DNA of 64,000 bases, from the NCBI GenBank assembly GCA_951230915.1, contig OX579635.1, positions 29,078,001-29,142,000 of the forward strand, read 5' to 3'. How positions within the stretch are numbered: position 1 is the first letter of the stretch; every line of letters starts with the position of its first letter. Both the position numbers and the translations under genes were made by a program. The stretch is from Antitrichia curtipendula (taxonomy: Eukaryota > Streptophyta > Bryopsida > Hypnales > Leucodontaceae). The notes under the pieces are model-generated. The model was given only the letters and a program-made list of their open reading frames with translations. It had not been told where the DNA came from and ran no database searches. This document shows positions 1 to 12,779 of the stretch, one piece after another.

Positions 1-365
1 TAAGGATTTTTTTTCCCTTTAGTCGCTCACCTTGCACCATGACATCGGATGACTATCAATGGTTCAAAAGCAGAGTACAAAGTATTATATAATTAAGGTT
101 TAGGTATTGTAATGCACTTTAACTCTAATTATTGCATACCTTGTACCCTAATCAAGTTTTGGAAAAAAAACCATATGTCGAAATTAGTCCAATGACATCT
201 ACCATCAAGAGTTTTTTTAATGGCAATGTAATAGTCATAATTCATTGACAATAGGTGCAAATGAAGGATGAAGTAGTTGTTTTTATAGAGAAATCAATTG
301 TCTATGGTGAATCCTCAAAGGATATGGAGTATTTTGAAGAAAGATCATTCATTGTCAAATGCAGA

Positions 366-724
366 ATTGTGTTCAAAGTTGAATTTCAGACCCCATTTAG
401 GCATAGTAGAATATATTTTTTTTAAAACTTTGATCTAATTAAAGTTGGATAATCAATCTAGTTTTCATCTCCAAAAATCCTTTTAAGGTTTAGAGCCTCC
501 AATAAAAATTCATGGGCAAAATTCTAAAAGGGGTTGGAAGGAAAATTTTCTTTGACATTTAAACACCTTCTCCAAATTTTGTCCATAACTTTTTATTGGA
601 GGCTCTAAGCCTCAAACGGATTTTTGGAGACTAGCTTAATCTCCAACTTTAATTAGTTCAAATCTTTAAAAAAACAATTCTACTATATCTAAATGGGGTC
701 TAAAATTCAACTTTGAACACAATT
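366..724. repeat. Foldback repeat, family B copy 1
   Basis: The left arm begins near AATTGTGTTCAAAGTTGAA and is answered by its reverse complement ending near 724; the arms meet around 530-560. Two further copies with the same arm sequence lie at about 10485-10845 and 58800-59145. Shared internal blocks include CTCCAATmAAAATTyATGG and its complement. No target duplication or coding capacity was identified, so this is a non-autonomous palindromic repeat of unknown superfamily. Confidence 0.75.
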
Positions 725-2610
725 TATGCTTTTCACTTAACTTTGAGCGATTGTACTCCTATTACTCTTAATTTACATATCCCACATGAATTGTTTTATC
801 TACTTCTATCCCATTTGTATAAATAACTCTCCTTCTCAATTAATGCTAATCTAAATAGCTTATAGAGTTAGTTAGAAATCATTATTTTTTCTAAAAAAAT
901 TGGCAACTACCTTCAAAAACCACATCATTTGGCTTAATTTATTTCATTTGCCAATTAATCATTGTGTCATCTGATGTCGCTGATTATTAAACTTATCTTT
1001 GCTACACCCTCTTTTTTGAGTCTTGATGTCCTTCACGAAATTCACACAAGCTGACAATATACTACAACTAGATTTGTCAAGTTGCCTATTTTCGATTAAT
1101 AGACTGGTTTGATCACTTTTAAGTGGCCCTTCTAAGGTCTGATTTTCTTTCTAATGGATTATAAAGAAAACTTAGAAGAAAAGGAGAGAGCACTGTCTTC
1201 TTACTTGCTTTGTCAAAAGTGTCAAAGTTGTAGCTAGCAGGACTTAACATTGCATTATGTGTTCAATGGCTGCTTTCAGTCATTCAATTTACAAAGAACA
1301 CTAAAAATTTAGAGGGTTGTATTGCCTTTGCCCAAACCTACAATTCATACTAGATAGAATGGATTATGAGGCATGTGGCATGGTCATAGGAAAGATTAGG
1401 GAGAGAAGGTGATTGGACAACTTTGTATGGCGGTGTGGGCGACGTGGTTGCAAGAAAACAAAGTCATCTAGGTCGGAGACTTGGTTTGAAAAATTGTAAT
1501 TGACTCTCAAAGAAGCCCTTATTCTAATGTATTGTTGGACTATCCAAAGTAGCCAAACCCTAGCACTTGTACATGTAGAGGTTGGAGATGATCATACAAC
1601 TATAGATTGGTATAATTCTTATAATTCCAAGCACATTAATAGGAGTCAACTTGGTTGTGACTAGTTTGCTTTTTAAGAATCTTCATTCTAACTCTTGAAT
1701 ATGACTTGAAATATGAAAAACAATTGTAGTACATTATTTTTTAATTATATCTATTTGACATAATACAAAACAAAATAATAATGTTAAATTTCTAAATATT
1801 AAAAGGACTAAAATGTAGTTGTAACTATTCTTTGTCATTCATTAAGAACCTTAATTCATCCAATTAAGGACTATTTTAGATGAATAAGCAACAGTTTTTG
1901 GTAGAATATTCCAACACGGACCTCCATAAATAAACCCCTAACGTCTATTAGTGGCTCCTATTAGTGTGCTTTCACCCTGTAGAGAGATTTGTGCTCTAGA
2001 TAGCAATGAACAATAAAGATGTGGAAAGAATTGGAGATGTAGGAAAAATAATATAAATTGATGAGAGCAAGTTTGATAAAAGGAAATACAACTATAGTAA
2101 AAGAGTGGAAGGGCAATGGATATTTGAGGGGGTGAGTGTGATTCTAACAATGTTTTTTGACATGTGTTCCAAATCGAACAACCAAAACATTGAAGGAGAT
2201 AATTGTAAAATTTGTGGAACTTGGCACTACTATTATTAGCAACTATTGGCTTCATTGTGGCATGGACCGATTGCAATTTTGGACTAATTTTATCAAACGA
2301 TTAATCATTCTTTATATTTTCAAGATCCTAATACAAGCGTGCGTAATAATACTATTGAGGGGACCTAAAGTGCAATAAAGTATTCTTTACTACAGTATGG
2401 CGCTGTAAAAAAATACTACAACAACTATTTTGCAGAATATTTTGGGCAAGAAAAATATGTTTAAGATATTAGCACCGCATTTTCTATTCTAGTGGAACAC
2501 ATTGTATGATACCATCATATTAATGATGAAATTTAATAGAATATGTATCTTGTAACTTTTATTGCATTTTTTCTATTTTTATTTTTATTTTTGTTGTCTC
2601 AATGCATTGT

Positions 2611-2790
2611 AACCATTAAAGTCCCAAGTCCTTCTTCCATAAAAGCCACTCAAAACTGCATTTTCTATTGCAAAAAATTAAAAAATTAAAAATTATTATT
2701 TTTTTGCATATCTAACCATTGAAGATTGTATGCAAGAAATTTCTAAGACTTTGACTCCATAGATTTCAACATATTTGCATTCATACTGTC
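2611..2790. repeat. Worn fragment of a TTAA-family repeat
   Basis: Begins ATTAAAGTCCCAAGTCC, followed by a CCACTCAAAACTGCATTT block and a GCATATCTAACCAT block. The same blocks in the same order occur in the reverse complement of the right part of the element at 29059-30486 and in the copy starting at 38095. The terminal TTAA is degraded (ATTAAAG). It lacks the internal insertion carried by the 29059 copy. Confidence 0.6.
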
Positions 2791-4368
2791 CTTGACTACA
2801 TTTTTTAGCTTTGAATTTTCTTTACTTAAATTTTGTGCACTATTGATTGTTATTTTCAAATTTTTTATGTTAAAAAATTTAGTGGAGAATGTAGGAAATA
2901 AATAAATAACTAAACACTTCATTTTTACAGATTAAAAAGTTGTTAAGTAGAAGTGGGTTCAAATTTGAAGAATACACTAAACCTTCATAGATCTTACCTA
3001 GAATTGAAACACAATAATCGTGCTAGTGACTTAGTTCCAACCTTGAAATTTAATCCTGTCTAACAAAAACTTGCAAGAACTTGTAATATTTGCATTCAAA
3101 TATAACTCGTACAAGTGATTCATTCAAAAATATGCATATATTGCCCCGCTTCAAAAAAATTCTCTATAATTTTGTCACTGCTAGTCTAAATAGAATGAAT
3201 CAAAGTTCAAATGTAGACAACAAGTCAACAATGTAATTTTTGAGAAAAAAATGAACAAAAGTTGTGGTTCCCTTTGTCATAGTCATTTAACAAATTAAAA
3301 ACAAGGGATGAAGAGTACACTATAATATTTTCCACTTAATTTATGCAATCGTACTATGAATCCTAAAGCGTAAACCCTAAATCCTAACTTTGAACCCAAA
3401 ACTTGTAAATCTTGAAAAAAATTTAAAATGAAAAAAAATGAGTTCAAAATTACATAGAGGATTATGAATTTTAATCATTTGGAAAGAATTAGCACTATTT
3501 TTTATTATAATAAAATTATATAGCTTATATATGACCATGTCAAAAAATTTATTATATTCATCTCTTTTATTATACAAAATTATAGAGAATTTGAAAGTAA
3601 GGAAATTTTCTTTTTTTAAAATTTTTTAAAATTTTTAATTTCAATATATGTAAAATGTAGATGTACAATAGTAATACTGATTTTTCATATTCTTATAAGA
3701 AGCTAAATTCTCTTTTTTTTCTTACAATAAGCTACATTTTAGATTTCTTGTTTTTCTAGCACAAAGCAATGTCTTTGATTATGCCTTCTATTTTGGATTC
3801 CAAATTTTTTTTTAACTATTATGCATTTTTTTCTTTTTAAAAGAAAAATGGTGAAAAAGGAGGAATGTTAAAAATAAAAAAGTTCAATGGAAATTGTACA
3901 TGTATTTCAAAGGAAAAAAAAAAGTCAAATAATAGGAAGAAGAATGCCTAAAAGCAAGGAAGTTAGAATGCAAAAAGGTAGGAAGTTAAATCATGCTTCA
4001 AAAAAGTTAGTAAGTTAGTAAGAAAGATGGCAGTTGCCTTAAAAAAGGATGGCCACAAGCTTTAAAGAGGGAAAATGGATAAGGCTCAATGCAATGGACA
4101 TGACTTGTTTACAATAAATAACTTTGAAGCCTCCGACAAAGTTCATCTGTCCTCACAATGGTCGTTTGGTATTCCTTCACCCGATGTTCTAAGATCTTCT
4201 GGGTTTCTATCCCTATGTGAAAAATTTAAGAAGCATGTTTGCTTACCTTGAGCTTACCCACCCACCCGAAAAAAAAAATTCCCACTCCAATCATTCGTTG
4301 GACCTCCACTCACAGCTCGTCAAATTCTCCGCTTGTAGTTGACTCCCAATTTGCCCATCTTTTCTGCA

Positions 4369-4451
4369 GTGGTGGCCATACATTGTCCCCCAGAGTGTGT
4401 GGCATTGGCAAAAAGTGCCGTACACTTTGGAGTGTAGTGTATGGCCACCAC
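4369..4451. repeat. Short imperfect hairpin repeat
   Basis: GTGGTGGCCATACA at 4369 is answered by TGTATGGCCACCAC ending at 4451, with partial pairing continuing to an 11-nt loop, giving arms of about 36 nt. Related GTGGCCATA blocks occur at about 13436-13590, so this is a dispersed repeat rather than a unique locus. The size resembles a short miRNA foldback, but nothing else supports that. Confidence 0.6.
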
Positions 4452-5900
4452 CTTCCGAAGCTATGCACTCTCCTTGACATTCTAAGTTGCACACTCTAAG
4501 TTGCATTTGTGCAGTACATCTTCATTTGTGCCTATATAGTTTTGGTATGATCACTTCCTTGCTTTAGTTTAAGTTGGGATTTTTTGCGTGAGAGTGAGAG
4601 TAAGAATTTATTAAGTACAAGGTTGTTGAGAGCATTTATAATTTTTTTTTTTGTTTGAAGCTTGAATTGGAGGTGTTGGATTTGAGGTCCAAATGAGCTA
4701 TTAGGAGCCACTAAGGACATGGAAGAGGTTCCTTTTGGAGTCCCTTTTGAAATTTTAATAGAATTTTCTATTAAAAAACTTTATCAATTTCATCAAAATT
4801 AGTTCTAAAAATTATTCAAATTTGTCAATAATGACAACTTCTATTCAAAATATCATCACTTTCAATGGAAAAGTTTCTAAATCATCTAATTTAAAATTCA
4901 ATAAAGGAATAAAAAGCACAGGGGGTTTACTTAGAGTGTCCATTAGAAACCACGTGCGAACAAAACTTTGGACACCCTATATACTTTTTGAATTTTAAAT
5001 AAAACAAAATAATAAAAATATGAATATATTTTCCTACTTTGAAAGTTTATATTTTGAGTTATTGATGTTTTTGTTTGTTAATAATAATTAGTTATAAATT
5101 TTTGAAGTAAAAAGATACATTGTAGAACTAAAAAATAACTTTCACACCCATATATTATATAAGAAAAAATTGTCTAAAAAATAAACTAAATTTTTTGAAA
5201 AATAACTCTCTATTGAAAGCTCATTTTGAGTTGAATATTGATTCAATGGTCATCTAAATGTGTTCTCTATAATTATTTGAGTTGAAAAATATGCCATTTT
5301 AGCCCATTTTCAACTTCTTCTAGAAATCATTTCATATTTTATTTGAGTTGGAAAATTTGGCAATAAAAACCTATAGTCATTATTAAACAATGCTCAAAAT
5401 TTTAGGTTGAAATTATAGTTTATTAGAAACCACTTGTTTGCACATGGTTTGTTGTAGTAAAACTAAGTGCCCCCCCCGGTAAAAAGCATTGCTAACATGA
5501 GGTTTTTTCTACTTAATTAAGATGAAATGATGACATCATAGACTATGTAATAGTCAAACATGGCAGTATAACATTTATGAAACATAAGGCCTCTTTGTTC
5601 TGGAGATATTTAAAAAATTTGAGCTACACAATCAATAATGGTCCAATAAAGCAATGGTTACGTCCAAGTTGGTTCCTAATACCTCATTTTGACCCTTTGT
5701 GTAAGTTTTAAGTGTTGAGATTTTTTGAATTTAAGCTTTTGAGAATTTGGAAGCTTGAAGTTTAGGTTTTATTGAAAGCATTGTAGTCTTCATAACATTT
5801 ATAGAATTATTTGGGTGTTTGGGGTTTTAGCTTCATGTTATGAATGTGTTTGAGTATTGCATTTAAGATTTGTGTAGTCTTGATGTAGATTGAAGTCATC

Positions 5901-7656
5901 ATGGCCCTCAAGAAGAAGAGGGTTTGGAAACGGGATGAGAGTGCTAAGGAAGAAAGGAGGGCTAGAAAAGGTAGAGAAAATGAAAAGAATGCCGAAGCAA
6001 ATGCAAAGACCAAAATAGAAAAAGAGTGTCAAATCAAAATTTGAGAGAGAGGGCATGAATTCTTCATCCTCCTCACATGAGCAAGGATGTAGAATCTTGT
6101 CCTTTGGTGAAGGCTATGGAGAGGGATTTCTTCAATAATTTGAAAATGTTATGTATGAAGGATCACAAATTCTTTGTTCCAATTCTCATGGATTCCAACT
6201 TATTTGTTCTGCACATTAGGGTGAATGCAAGAAAGACTAGTACTATTTTTTGTCACATTTGACGTGTCGGACTTGTTATTGGCTATAACTTTTGAAGAAT
6301 GAATCCAATTAACTTGAAATTTTTTTTGGAGATGGCTAACCTGATCTTGTTTAGATCCCTTATTTCTCAAAAATATTTAAAAATCATTTTATATTTAAAT
6401 TTCAATTTAGCTAATTTGTCACACTTTGCAGTTTAGGGGTTTTTAGTACTGGGGAAAATCCAAAATTAATGATCTAGATCTGAAATTTCTATGGTCTATT
6501 TCCACAGTAGGAAGTCATTTATCTACCAAAGGAAATTTAAAAATATTTTATTTTATGCCCTCCACATACGTGCAAACAGGGCTCCCTTGCGCGCGCAGTT
6601 CTGAACATTCAAAATTGTTTCAAGATCATTTTTTTGGTGAAATGTCTTTCCTATAAAGTCCTCCCAAATGGAAAATTTTTAGTTTCCTTAAAAATTGTTT
6701 TTCCTATTTTTTACAAATTAAAATGTGAAAGTACCTATTTTCATGAGATTTTGCACTTTTTCAGTTCTCCTACTTAGAGAAATTTTCTATGCTTTTCCTT
6801 CCTAGGGTAACTTCTTCTTAAAGGTGTATACATTGAACATATTTTTCAGATTTTTAAAATTTTTTTTTCTAATTATACAGTACTCCCAAAAAAAACATGA
6901 GTACTGTAGAAAACGCTACGCAAAGTGGACGGTCTTTCTTGCATTCACCCATTAAGTGGGGCTTATAAGATTATTTTGATTCTATTAAAAGTGATGCACT
7001 AAATGAAGTGAGCGTGAAGAGAGTACAAAACTACTTTGAAGGTAATACTTCATTTATTTTGTGTTTTTATTTCTCTATTGCATTATATGTTTGGGTTTGC
7101 ATAATGCAATGTATTTGGTTTTTAATCTCAATTCTTTAAGTTTCATTTTTTTTTAATATATCTTAAATATGTTTCATATTGATAGGATTCTCAATTTATG
7201 TATTTTTTTCAATATGAAATTTTGTAGATGAGGATTGAAAAGACTATGAGTATGCAAGGATATTGCATCTCATAATTATATTTCAAGCTAATGACTTCCT
7301 CTATAATAAGCTTTTGTGGGAGAATGAGTCTATGAAAATAAGATTGAAAGACTAAGCAAATAAGAAAGTGGAAACTTTTCCATCCTTTGAAGACCAAAAA
7401 AATGTAAGATCGTCTTCAAAAAAGAGCCTTAGAGAGCATGAGTATTGAAGAGGAAAGAACTACAACAATAGAAGGAGGTCCAAGTTCATCTACATCTAAA
7501 GGCATTGGAAAAGCAAAGGCTAAACCTAAGTCTAAGTCTAAGTCCAAGTCCCAAGATAGAGGCAAGGGCAAGGGCAAAAAATGTCAAACTCATAATGATA
7601 TTTTTGTATTAGTGTTTTGGTTTGTGATGCATTATAATTCTACCTTTAATGTTTAA
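5901..7656 (+). pseudogene. Lys-rich coding-like relic interrupted by a MITE
   Basis: Plus-strand frames here look more protein-like than their surroundings. One starts at ATG 5901 (MALKKKRVWKRDE, rich in Lys, Arg, Glu) and stops near 6043. A second is 6077-6262 (61 aa), and a third is 7438-7656 (72 aa) with a run of PKSKSKSK. The second frame is cut by the insertion at 6219-6950. The pieces do not join into one open frame, and I recognise no domain. It may be the remnant of a transposon gene or of a host gene encoding a basic, disordered protein. The AAGTCTAAGTCTAAGTCC tract at 7530-7550 is a small tandem repeat coding Lys-Ser. Confidence 0.3.
6219..6950. mobile_element. MITE with 19-bp terminal inverted repeats
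   Basis: The left end reads GGGTGAATGCAAGAAAGAC and the right end is its exact reverse complement, ending at 6950. Both ends are flanked by ATTA (6215-6218 and 6951-6954), a likely 4-bp target duplication. The interior (about 730 bp) has no coding capacity. The superfamily is not recognised. Confidence 0.7.
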
Positions 7657-7660
7657 AATT

Positions 7661-9500
7661 TGTTTTTGGTTTGCAATATAGTTGCATCATTTATATATGA
7701 TATTTGAATATCTATAATTATTTAAAAATTTAAATATAAAAATGTGTATGCTACAACTCAATTGCTTATTCAATATATTGGACAATTTATATTTCAATAT
7801 CAAAATATGAAAAGCATTATCTTCTACCAACTATGACTTGCTGCTTCAAATAGATTTCAATTGTTTATTATAATTACGGCAAGATACTATTGTGTCACCT
7901 TTTCTATCATAATTCTTGTGAAGCATGCATTACAAAGTATTTTGGAAATTCTTGAAAAAATAGTCCTCTTTTGTTTCAAAGTGGACACCAATTTGTGAGG
8001 TGGAGGTCTCAATATAGGTCGGACTTGCCTTGAAAGTGAAGTTGTGCCTTCTTCCATTGCAAACCTTCTTTTTTGAACTCTTTCTATGTCCCATTTCCAC
8101 ACATTATACATTCTCTTGAATTAATAAAATAAAATCTTTAAATGGAAGTATAGTAGGAGAAGACCTTGCAAATGTAAAAGGTTCCATAATTGAATTCATG
8201 CATTTCCTTATGATTTTAGTCTTACAATTCATTTCTTTGATCCCAAATTCTCTAATGTTTGACTTCAATTTTGAAGTACCTTTTCCATTTTCCATATAGC
8301 TTATAAGAATTCTTCACCTTCACCATTACATGGTATACAAATCACTGATGATGTCTTTGTTGTGAATCTCTTGAAATACAAAAAGAGCTACATATTCCAT
8401 TATTGTGCTTGAAGATGGATCGTCTTCATCATTTAAATTTTGATAATAGTTCTTTACTATCAATTGAATTGTAAGAATATTTTTATAAATCAATATAAAA
8501 GAAGTGCAATCACATAAATGAGCACTTAGGGATACATTGTACCTAGTATGAAGAGAAGTTTCACTTGAAATATAGAATCTTCACCCAATTCTTCCAGAAT
8601 ATCTTTTGTTTTACTCTCATACTTCTTAAATAATCTCTCAACGTTTGCTAGACATTGTTGATGAGGTTTATCATTAGCTCTTTTTAAAAACCTCCTAAAA
8701 TCAGCTACAATTTGCAAAAATAAATGTTAAATGGTGTACTCTATTTCATTTCAAAATAGAAACTACATATGAATTACAATGAGAACATTTACTTATAGCT
8801 TGAACTTATTTGAAATGGTTTACTAAAGTAGGCCCTCCAATACGACTTCCATAGCACTTCTAATTATGGCAACAATTAAAGCTCTAATTGATTGGTTTAC
8901 TTTTTCTTGAAGTAGAGTGCATATAATCCACTCCTAATATCTCTCAACATGATTTGTAGTATCCATGCCCATGTATGAAAAAAGTCTTCCAAATTTTGGT
9001 CACATTATCCTCCAAAGCATTTTATCAACTATCCATCCAAATCTCATATATTCCTATACCCCAAGAATGTGCTCGAAGTCCATATATAATTTTTTCAAAT
9101 TTTCTTCAAAATGATCTTCTTGTGGACAATTCAACAATACATGAAGGCTTTGCCATATATTATTTTCTTCGATATAGGTATGCGTGTTAAAAGATTCTCA
9201 CTCTATGCCTTCATAATATGAAACCAACATAATAATGTTTGTCCTGCAACTTATTTTTCTCCAAGTATTCCATGTTTTCAGCAATGACTATCATTGTTGA
9301 CAATATGGTTTATACCATTCAACAATATTTTTCATTTATCTATAATAAATGCAGATGGTCTTCATCTCAAAGTTCAGGACCAACGAAATATTAGCAAATA
9401 TCGTGTAGTTACTATTGTTTCATGGGTGCGTACGTTAATTTGCAAGTTATTGCATTGTTACGATGCACATGATTACTGCATAGAAATGACACTATTTTGT
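7661..9500. other. Spacer with short reverse-strand open frames
   Basis: Reverse-strand frames at 7887-8111, 8104-8295 and 8526-8717 (63-74 aa) are charged and non-repetitive, and two of them overlap in different frames, as in a decayed gene. None shows a domain I can name. The rest of the stretch is AT-rich without visible structure. Confidence 0.35.
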
Positions 9501-9980
9501 CATTTATATTAACTATGTAGCTTTTATACATTAATCATAAGTGCGCAAAAAATACAAATTATGCACAAAAATTTACATTTTTTATTGTGTATTTTCTGGG
9601 CATTGAAGGATACGGAAAATTCATGACAACAATGTCATTGGAGTCATTATAGGAATAATGCTTATTAAATGGTATCATTGTTCCAAAAAGTATTGTCAAT
9701 GTTCAATTGTTGATCACCATTTTAATTTTTAAAAATTCCTTAACTAAATCTCTGACATTTTGAATTATATTTATTGTTACTGTAGGCCATTAAATTTAAG
9801 TTTGAACTAAATCCATCAGTAGACTACCAAGAAACTTGATAGCGTAGTAAAAGAATTACTTCATTTTAGCTTGAATTGATTACATGAGTAGGTCAGCAAG
9901 AAACTTGGTAACATATTGATGGAATTTCTTCACTAGCAGTTGGTGAGAGTTGAAGGTGGAGAGGTCCTCTTTATAATATA

Positions 9981-10387
9981 AGGTAGAACTACCCAATTCC
10001 GTCAGTGATTCAAATCCGTGGTCTACAGCTTTGTCCCAATTCCGTCAGAAAAACATGCAAATTCGCTTCAGATTTTGATAACAGTAGTTTATTAATGCTA
10101 TTAAAAGATAATGTGTCAATTAATGATTGGTGGATCTTCAAGTGCTATTAGATACATTAGAAAACGGTATTGAGTTGTAAGAAGACGTTTATGAATCCAG
10201 TCTAGTAGCAGTTGTGCAATTTCACTTCAGAAATTCACAGAAATTATAATTTTTATCAAAAAATTATAATTCCACTTGGGTTTGACTCCTAAAACAAAAG
10301 CACACCTCTGAAAAATATGTGTCTTTCCTAGAGTTGGCCCCAATATAGTTAGATTGGGAATCAAGGTGGTAATGAGTGGTTCTACCT
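9981..10387. mobile_element. TA-flanked MITE, AGGTAG ends
   Basis: Starts AGGTAGAACTACCC after TA (9979-9980) and ends GGTTCTACCT before TA (10388-10389). A related sequence in the same orientation ends at 31980, with shared internal blocks AATTCCACTTGGGTTTGA and CAAATCAAGGTGGTAAT-like sequence. It is non-coding. TA flanks and short inverted ends fit a Tc1/mariner-like MITE, but the AGGTA terminus is not a signature I know. Confidence 0.7.
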
Positions 10388-10484
10388 TAATCCAATCTAT
10401 GGACACTCAAAAGATATTGGATAACTTGAAGATGAGAGCTTCACTTCTCATAGTCAAGTTATTTTGAAAATGTATAAATCGTGT

Positions 10485-10845
10485 ACAAAGTAGAAATTCA
10501 GACCTTAGTTTGGTATAGTAGAATACCTTTTTTCAAAAAACTTTAAACTAACATAAGTTGGTAAATGAATCCAGATTTCATCTCCAAAAATCCGTTTAAT
10601 ATTTAGATCCTCCAATCAAAAGTTATGGACAAATTCAAAGGCAATGTTTGAAAATGTCAAAAAAATGTCCTTTTCAATCTGTCTCTAAACTTTGTCCATA
10701 ACTTTTGATTGAAGATTCTAAATCTCAAACGGATTTTTGGACATGAAAGCTAGATTCATTTACCAACTTTTTTTGGTTCAAAATTTTTTGAAAAAAATTA
10801 TTCTACTATGCCTAAATGAGATCTAAATTTATACTTTGAAACAAT
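10485..10845. repeat. Foldback repeat, family B copy 2
   Basis: A palindromic arrangement of the same arm sequence as 366-724: CATCTCCAAAAATCCGTTT on the left and AAACGGATTTTTGGA on the right, with the centre near 10650. Non-coding. Confidence 0.75.
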
Positions 10846-11189
10846 TCCTACTTTTTAATTGACTTAGTATTGAAATTGTGAAAAATAAAAATATGCAATG
10901 TTAGTACAATAACTATGCACAGACATGATGTTGTGTGATTATTGCACTAACTTTATGTATCTTAGAAGAGTACTAATGTTGCACAAAATTAGTCGCCCAT
11001 TACTAAACCACTGAAGTCATACATATTTTGTCATGCATAGTTATCGTGCAATTTTTGCACTTCAAACTCAAATATGAATGATATGCCTAAACTGCATGGT
11101 GGTAATGAATGTCAATATTGTATTACAACAATATTTCCAAATTCATGAGTGTAACATGAAAGCAATGCCCGACGATAATCGTACAATTA

Positions 11190-12540
11190 CTAGTGACAAT
11201 TCGTGACAAGGGAACTTTGTGATGTTATGTGCTCTAAATCTTTAACCATAGCTTGTACCTTGGTTTCTTCTTGAACAAATACCAATGCAATGGTAGATGT
11301 AAAGATCATGTGCTTCAAATTCTCCACCGCAAATGAAAAAACCAATGGATGTACGGGTAGAAACATTTTGTCAACTTCACTACCTGATTGATGTCTACTA
11401 TGTCTTGTATGCACAAATATAACTGCTTCTGTAGACATTTTGATTCTTTGGATCAATTTTATTTTCTAAAAGTTACCATTACTTTTATTTGGAACTTACA
11501 ATGGCATTTTATAGACTTCTTCTCTCTCTTCAATGTTGAAATTGAAACATCTTTTTTTTTTCTCCTTTTTTTAAAATATTTTTTTTCCACCTTCATGGCA
11601 ATGATAATATGTGATCCTATGATGCTTTATAAGCATGGTGTAAAAAATACGGCATATTACAATGTGAGTCTTGCATATCTCATTCAATATGTCATTAAGA
11701 AGTTTACAAGGAATTTTGTAAATTTCATCCCAAAGTTGTGTTCTTGACAACTTGGGCAAGATTTCATACAATTTTCAATATAAGATTGAAAAATACCTTT
11801 TACCCTTTGGTCATTGCTCTACTTGCTTTGTATAGAAAATAGTGGCATACAGTGATAATTACTTATCATTGTCATCAATATGGAGGTAGACACTATAAAT
11901 GACCAGTTTTCTATCGGAATAATTTGTCTTTGTTTTGTGTCATCTAAAAGTAAAAGGTCAATTCCATCAATGGTTTCTATCAACTTCAAACTCTTTTGAA
12001 GTTTCTCCCATTGTTTTTGAGAATGAATAACATTATTGATATCAATAGATCTTTTATGACTTGTAAGAAGCAGATGGAAATTTCCGTCTACTTTATGAAT
12101 CTCATAGAAAGTAGGGTACATCTCCTTTTGTAAACAATCTACCATGAGATTTGTACTAGCAAATGTGAACTAAACAAACCTTGGAGAAGACTCTAATAAA
12201 ACATCATCAAAAGAAGGTTTGGGAGACTCGTCTACAAAGTACGGTAAGACGGTAGTCGTGAAGTATGAACCTAAATTGCCATCCCCTTTTAACATCTCCT
12301 CCGTATCTTCATAACAACCAAAATCAGATTCAAAATTTGACATATGGAAGTAGGCATCCTAAAAGATTGTAGAAAAAGTAGTCCCATGACTTGCACAAGC
12401 TCCATAAAGTATGTCTTCAACTTTCAAGACATACTCTAAATTGTCTTTAAATCAGAAGCATGAAAACGCTCATCTTCATAGAATTCATTGTCTTCTTCTA
12501 TGATGAAACACTAAACCAAAACTTGAATTTTTTTAGTAGA
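11190..12540 (-). pseudogene. Decayed coding-like region, function unknown
   Basis: On the reverse strand, frames of 108 aa (12145-11819) and 88 aa (11456-11190) are rich in non-repetitive sequence, for example KSLKLIETIDGIDLLLLDD. They are preceded upstream (12145-12540) by further protein-like stretches such as EEDNEFYEDERFHASD that are broken by stops and frame changes. The pattern suggests an old gene, probably transposon-borne, in decay. No catalytic motif was found, so no function is proposed. Confidence 0.35.
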
Positions 12541-12779
12541 CAATCCTTTAAAACAAAACCCTAAATACTTTGAAGCACCCTCAAATTCTTTAAAAGAATA
12601 TTTTTTTTATAACTCTAAATTTATAGTAATAGAGTCTATGACAAGGATGTTTGAAGTGTTTAGAAAAAACAACTCTTTAGAACCCTAAAACCTCTAAGCC
12701 AACAACTACAAGTGTTCACACAAAAACAAAGTGCCTACTAGGGTTTGTCTTCATTTCTTCTTCTTCTCAATAGTTAGAA

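Larger units (their letters stand above)
1..5800. other. AT-rich intergenic spacer, no convincing gene
   Basis: No reading frame here has a recognisable domain or plausible splice structure; open frames are under 115 codons and low in complexity. Contents that can be named are a foldback element at about 366-724, a worn copy of a TTAA-family repeat at about 2611-2790 that matches the element at 29059-30486 in reverse, a hairpin at 4369-4451 and a short C run near 5470. The rest is long A and T tracts with nothing visible. Confidence 0.6.

Noticed and set aside
7530..7590. CRISPR-like or satellite array
   Set aside because: The short direct repeats are AAGTCT codon repeats within a Lys-Ser tract; there are no spacers and the DNA is eukaryotic.
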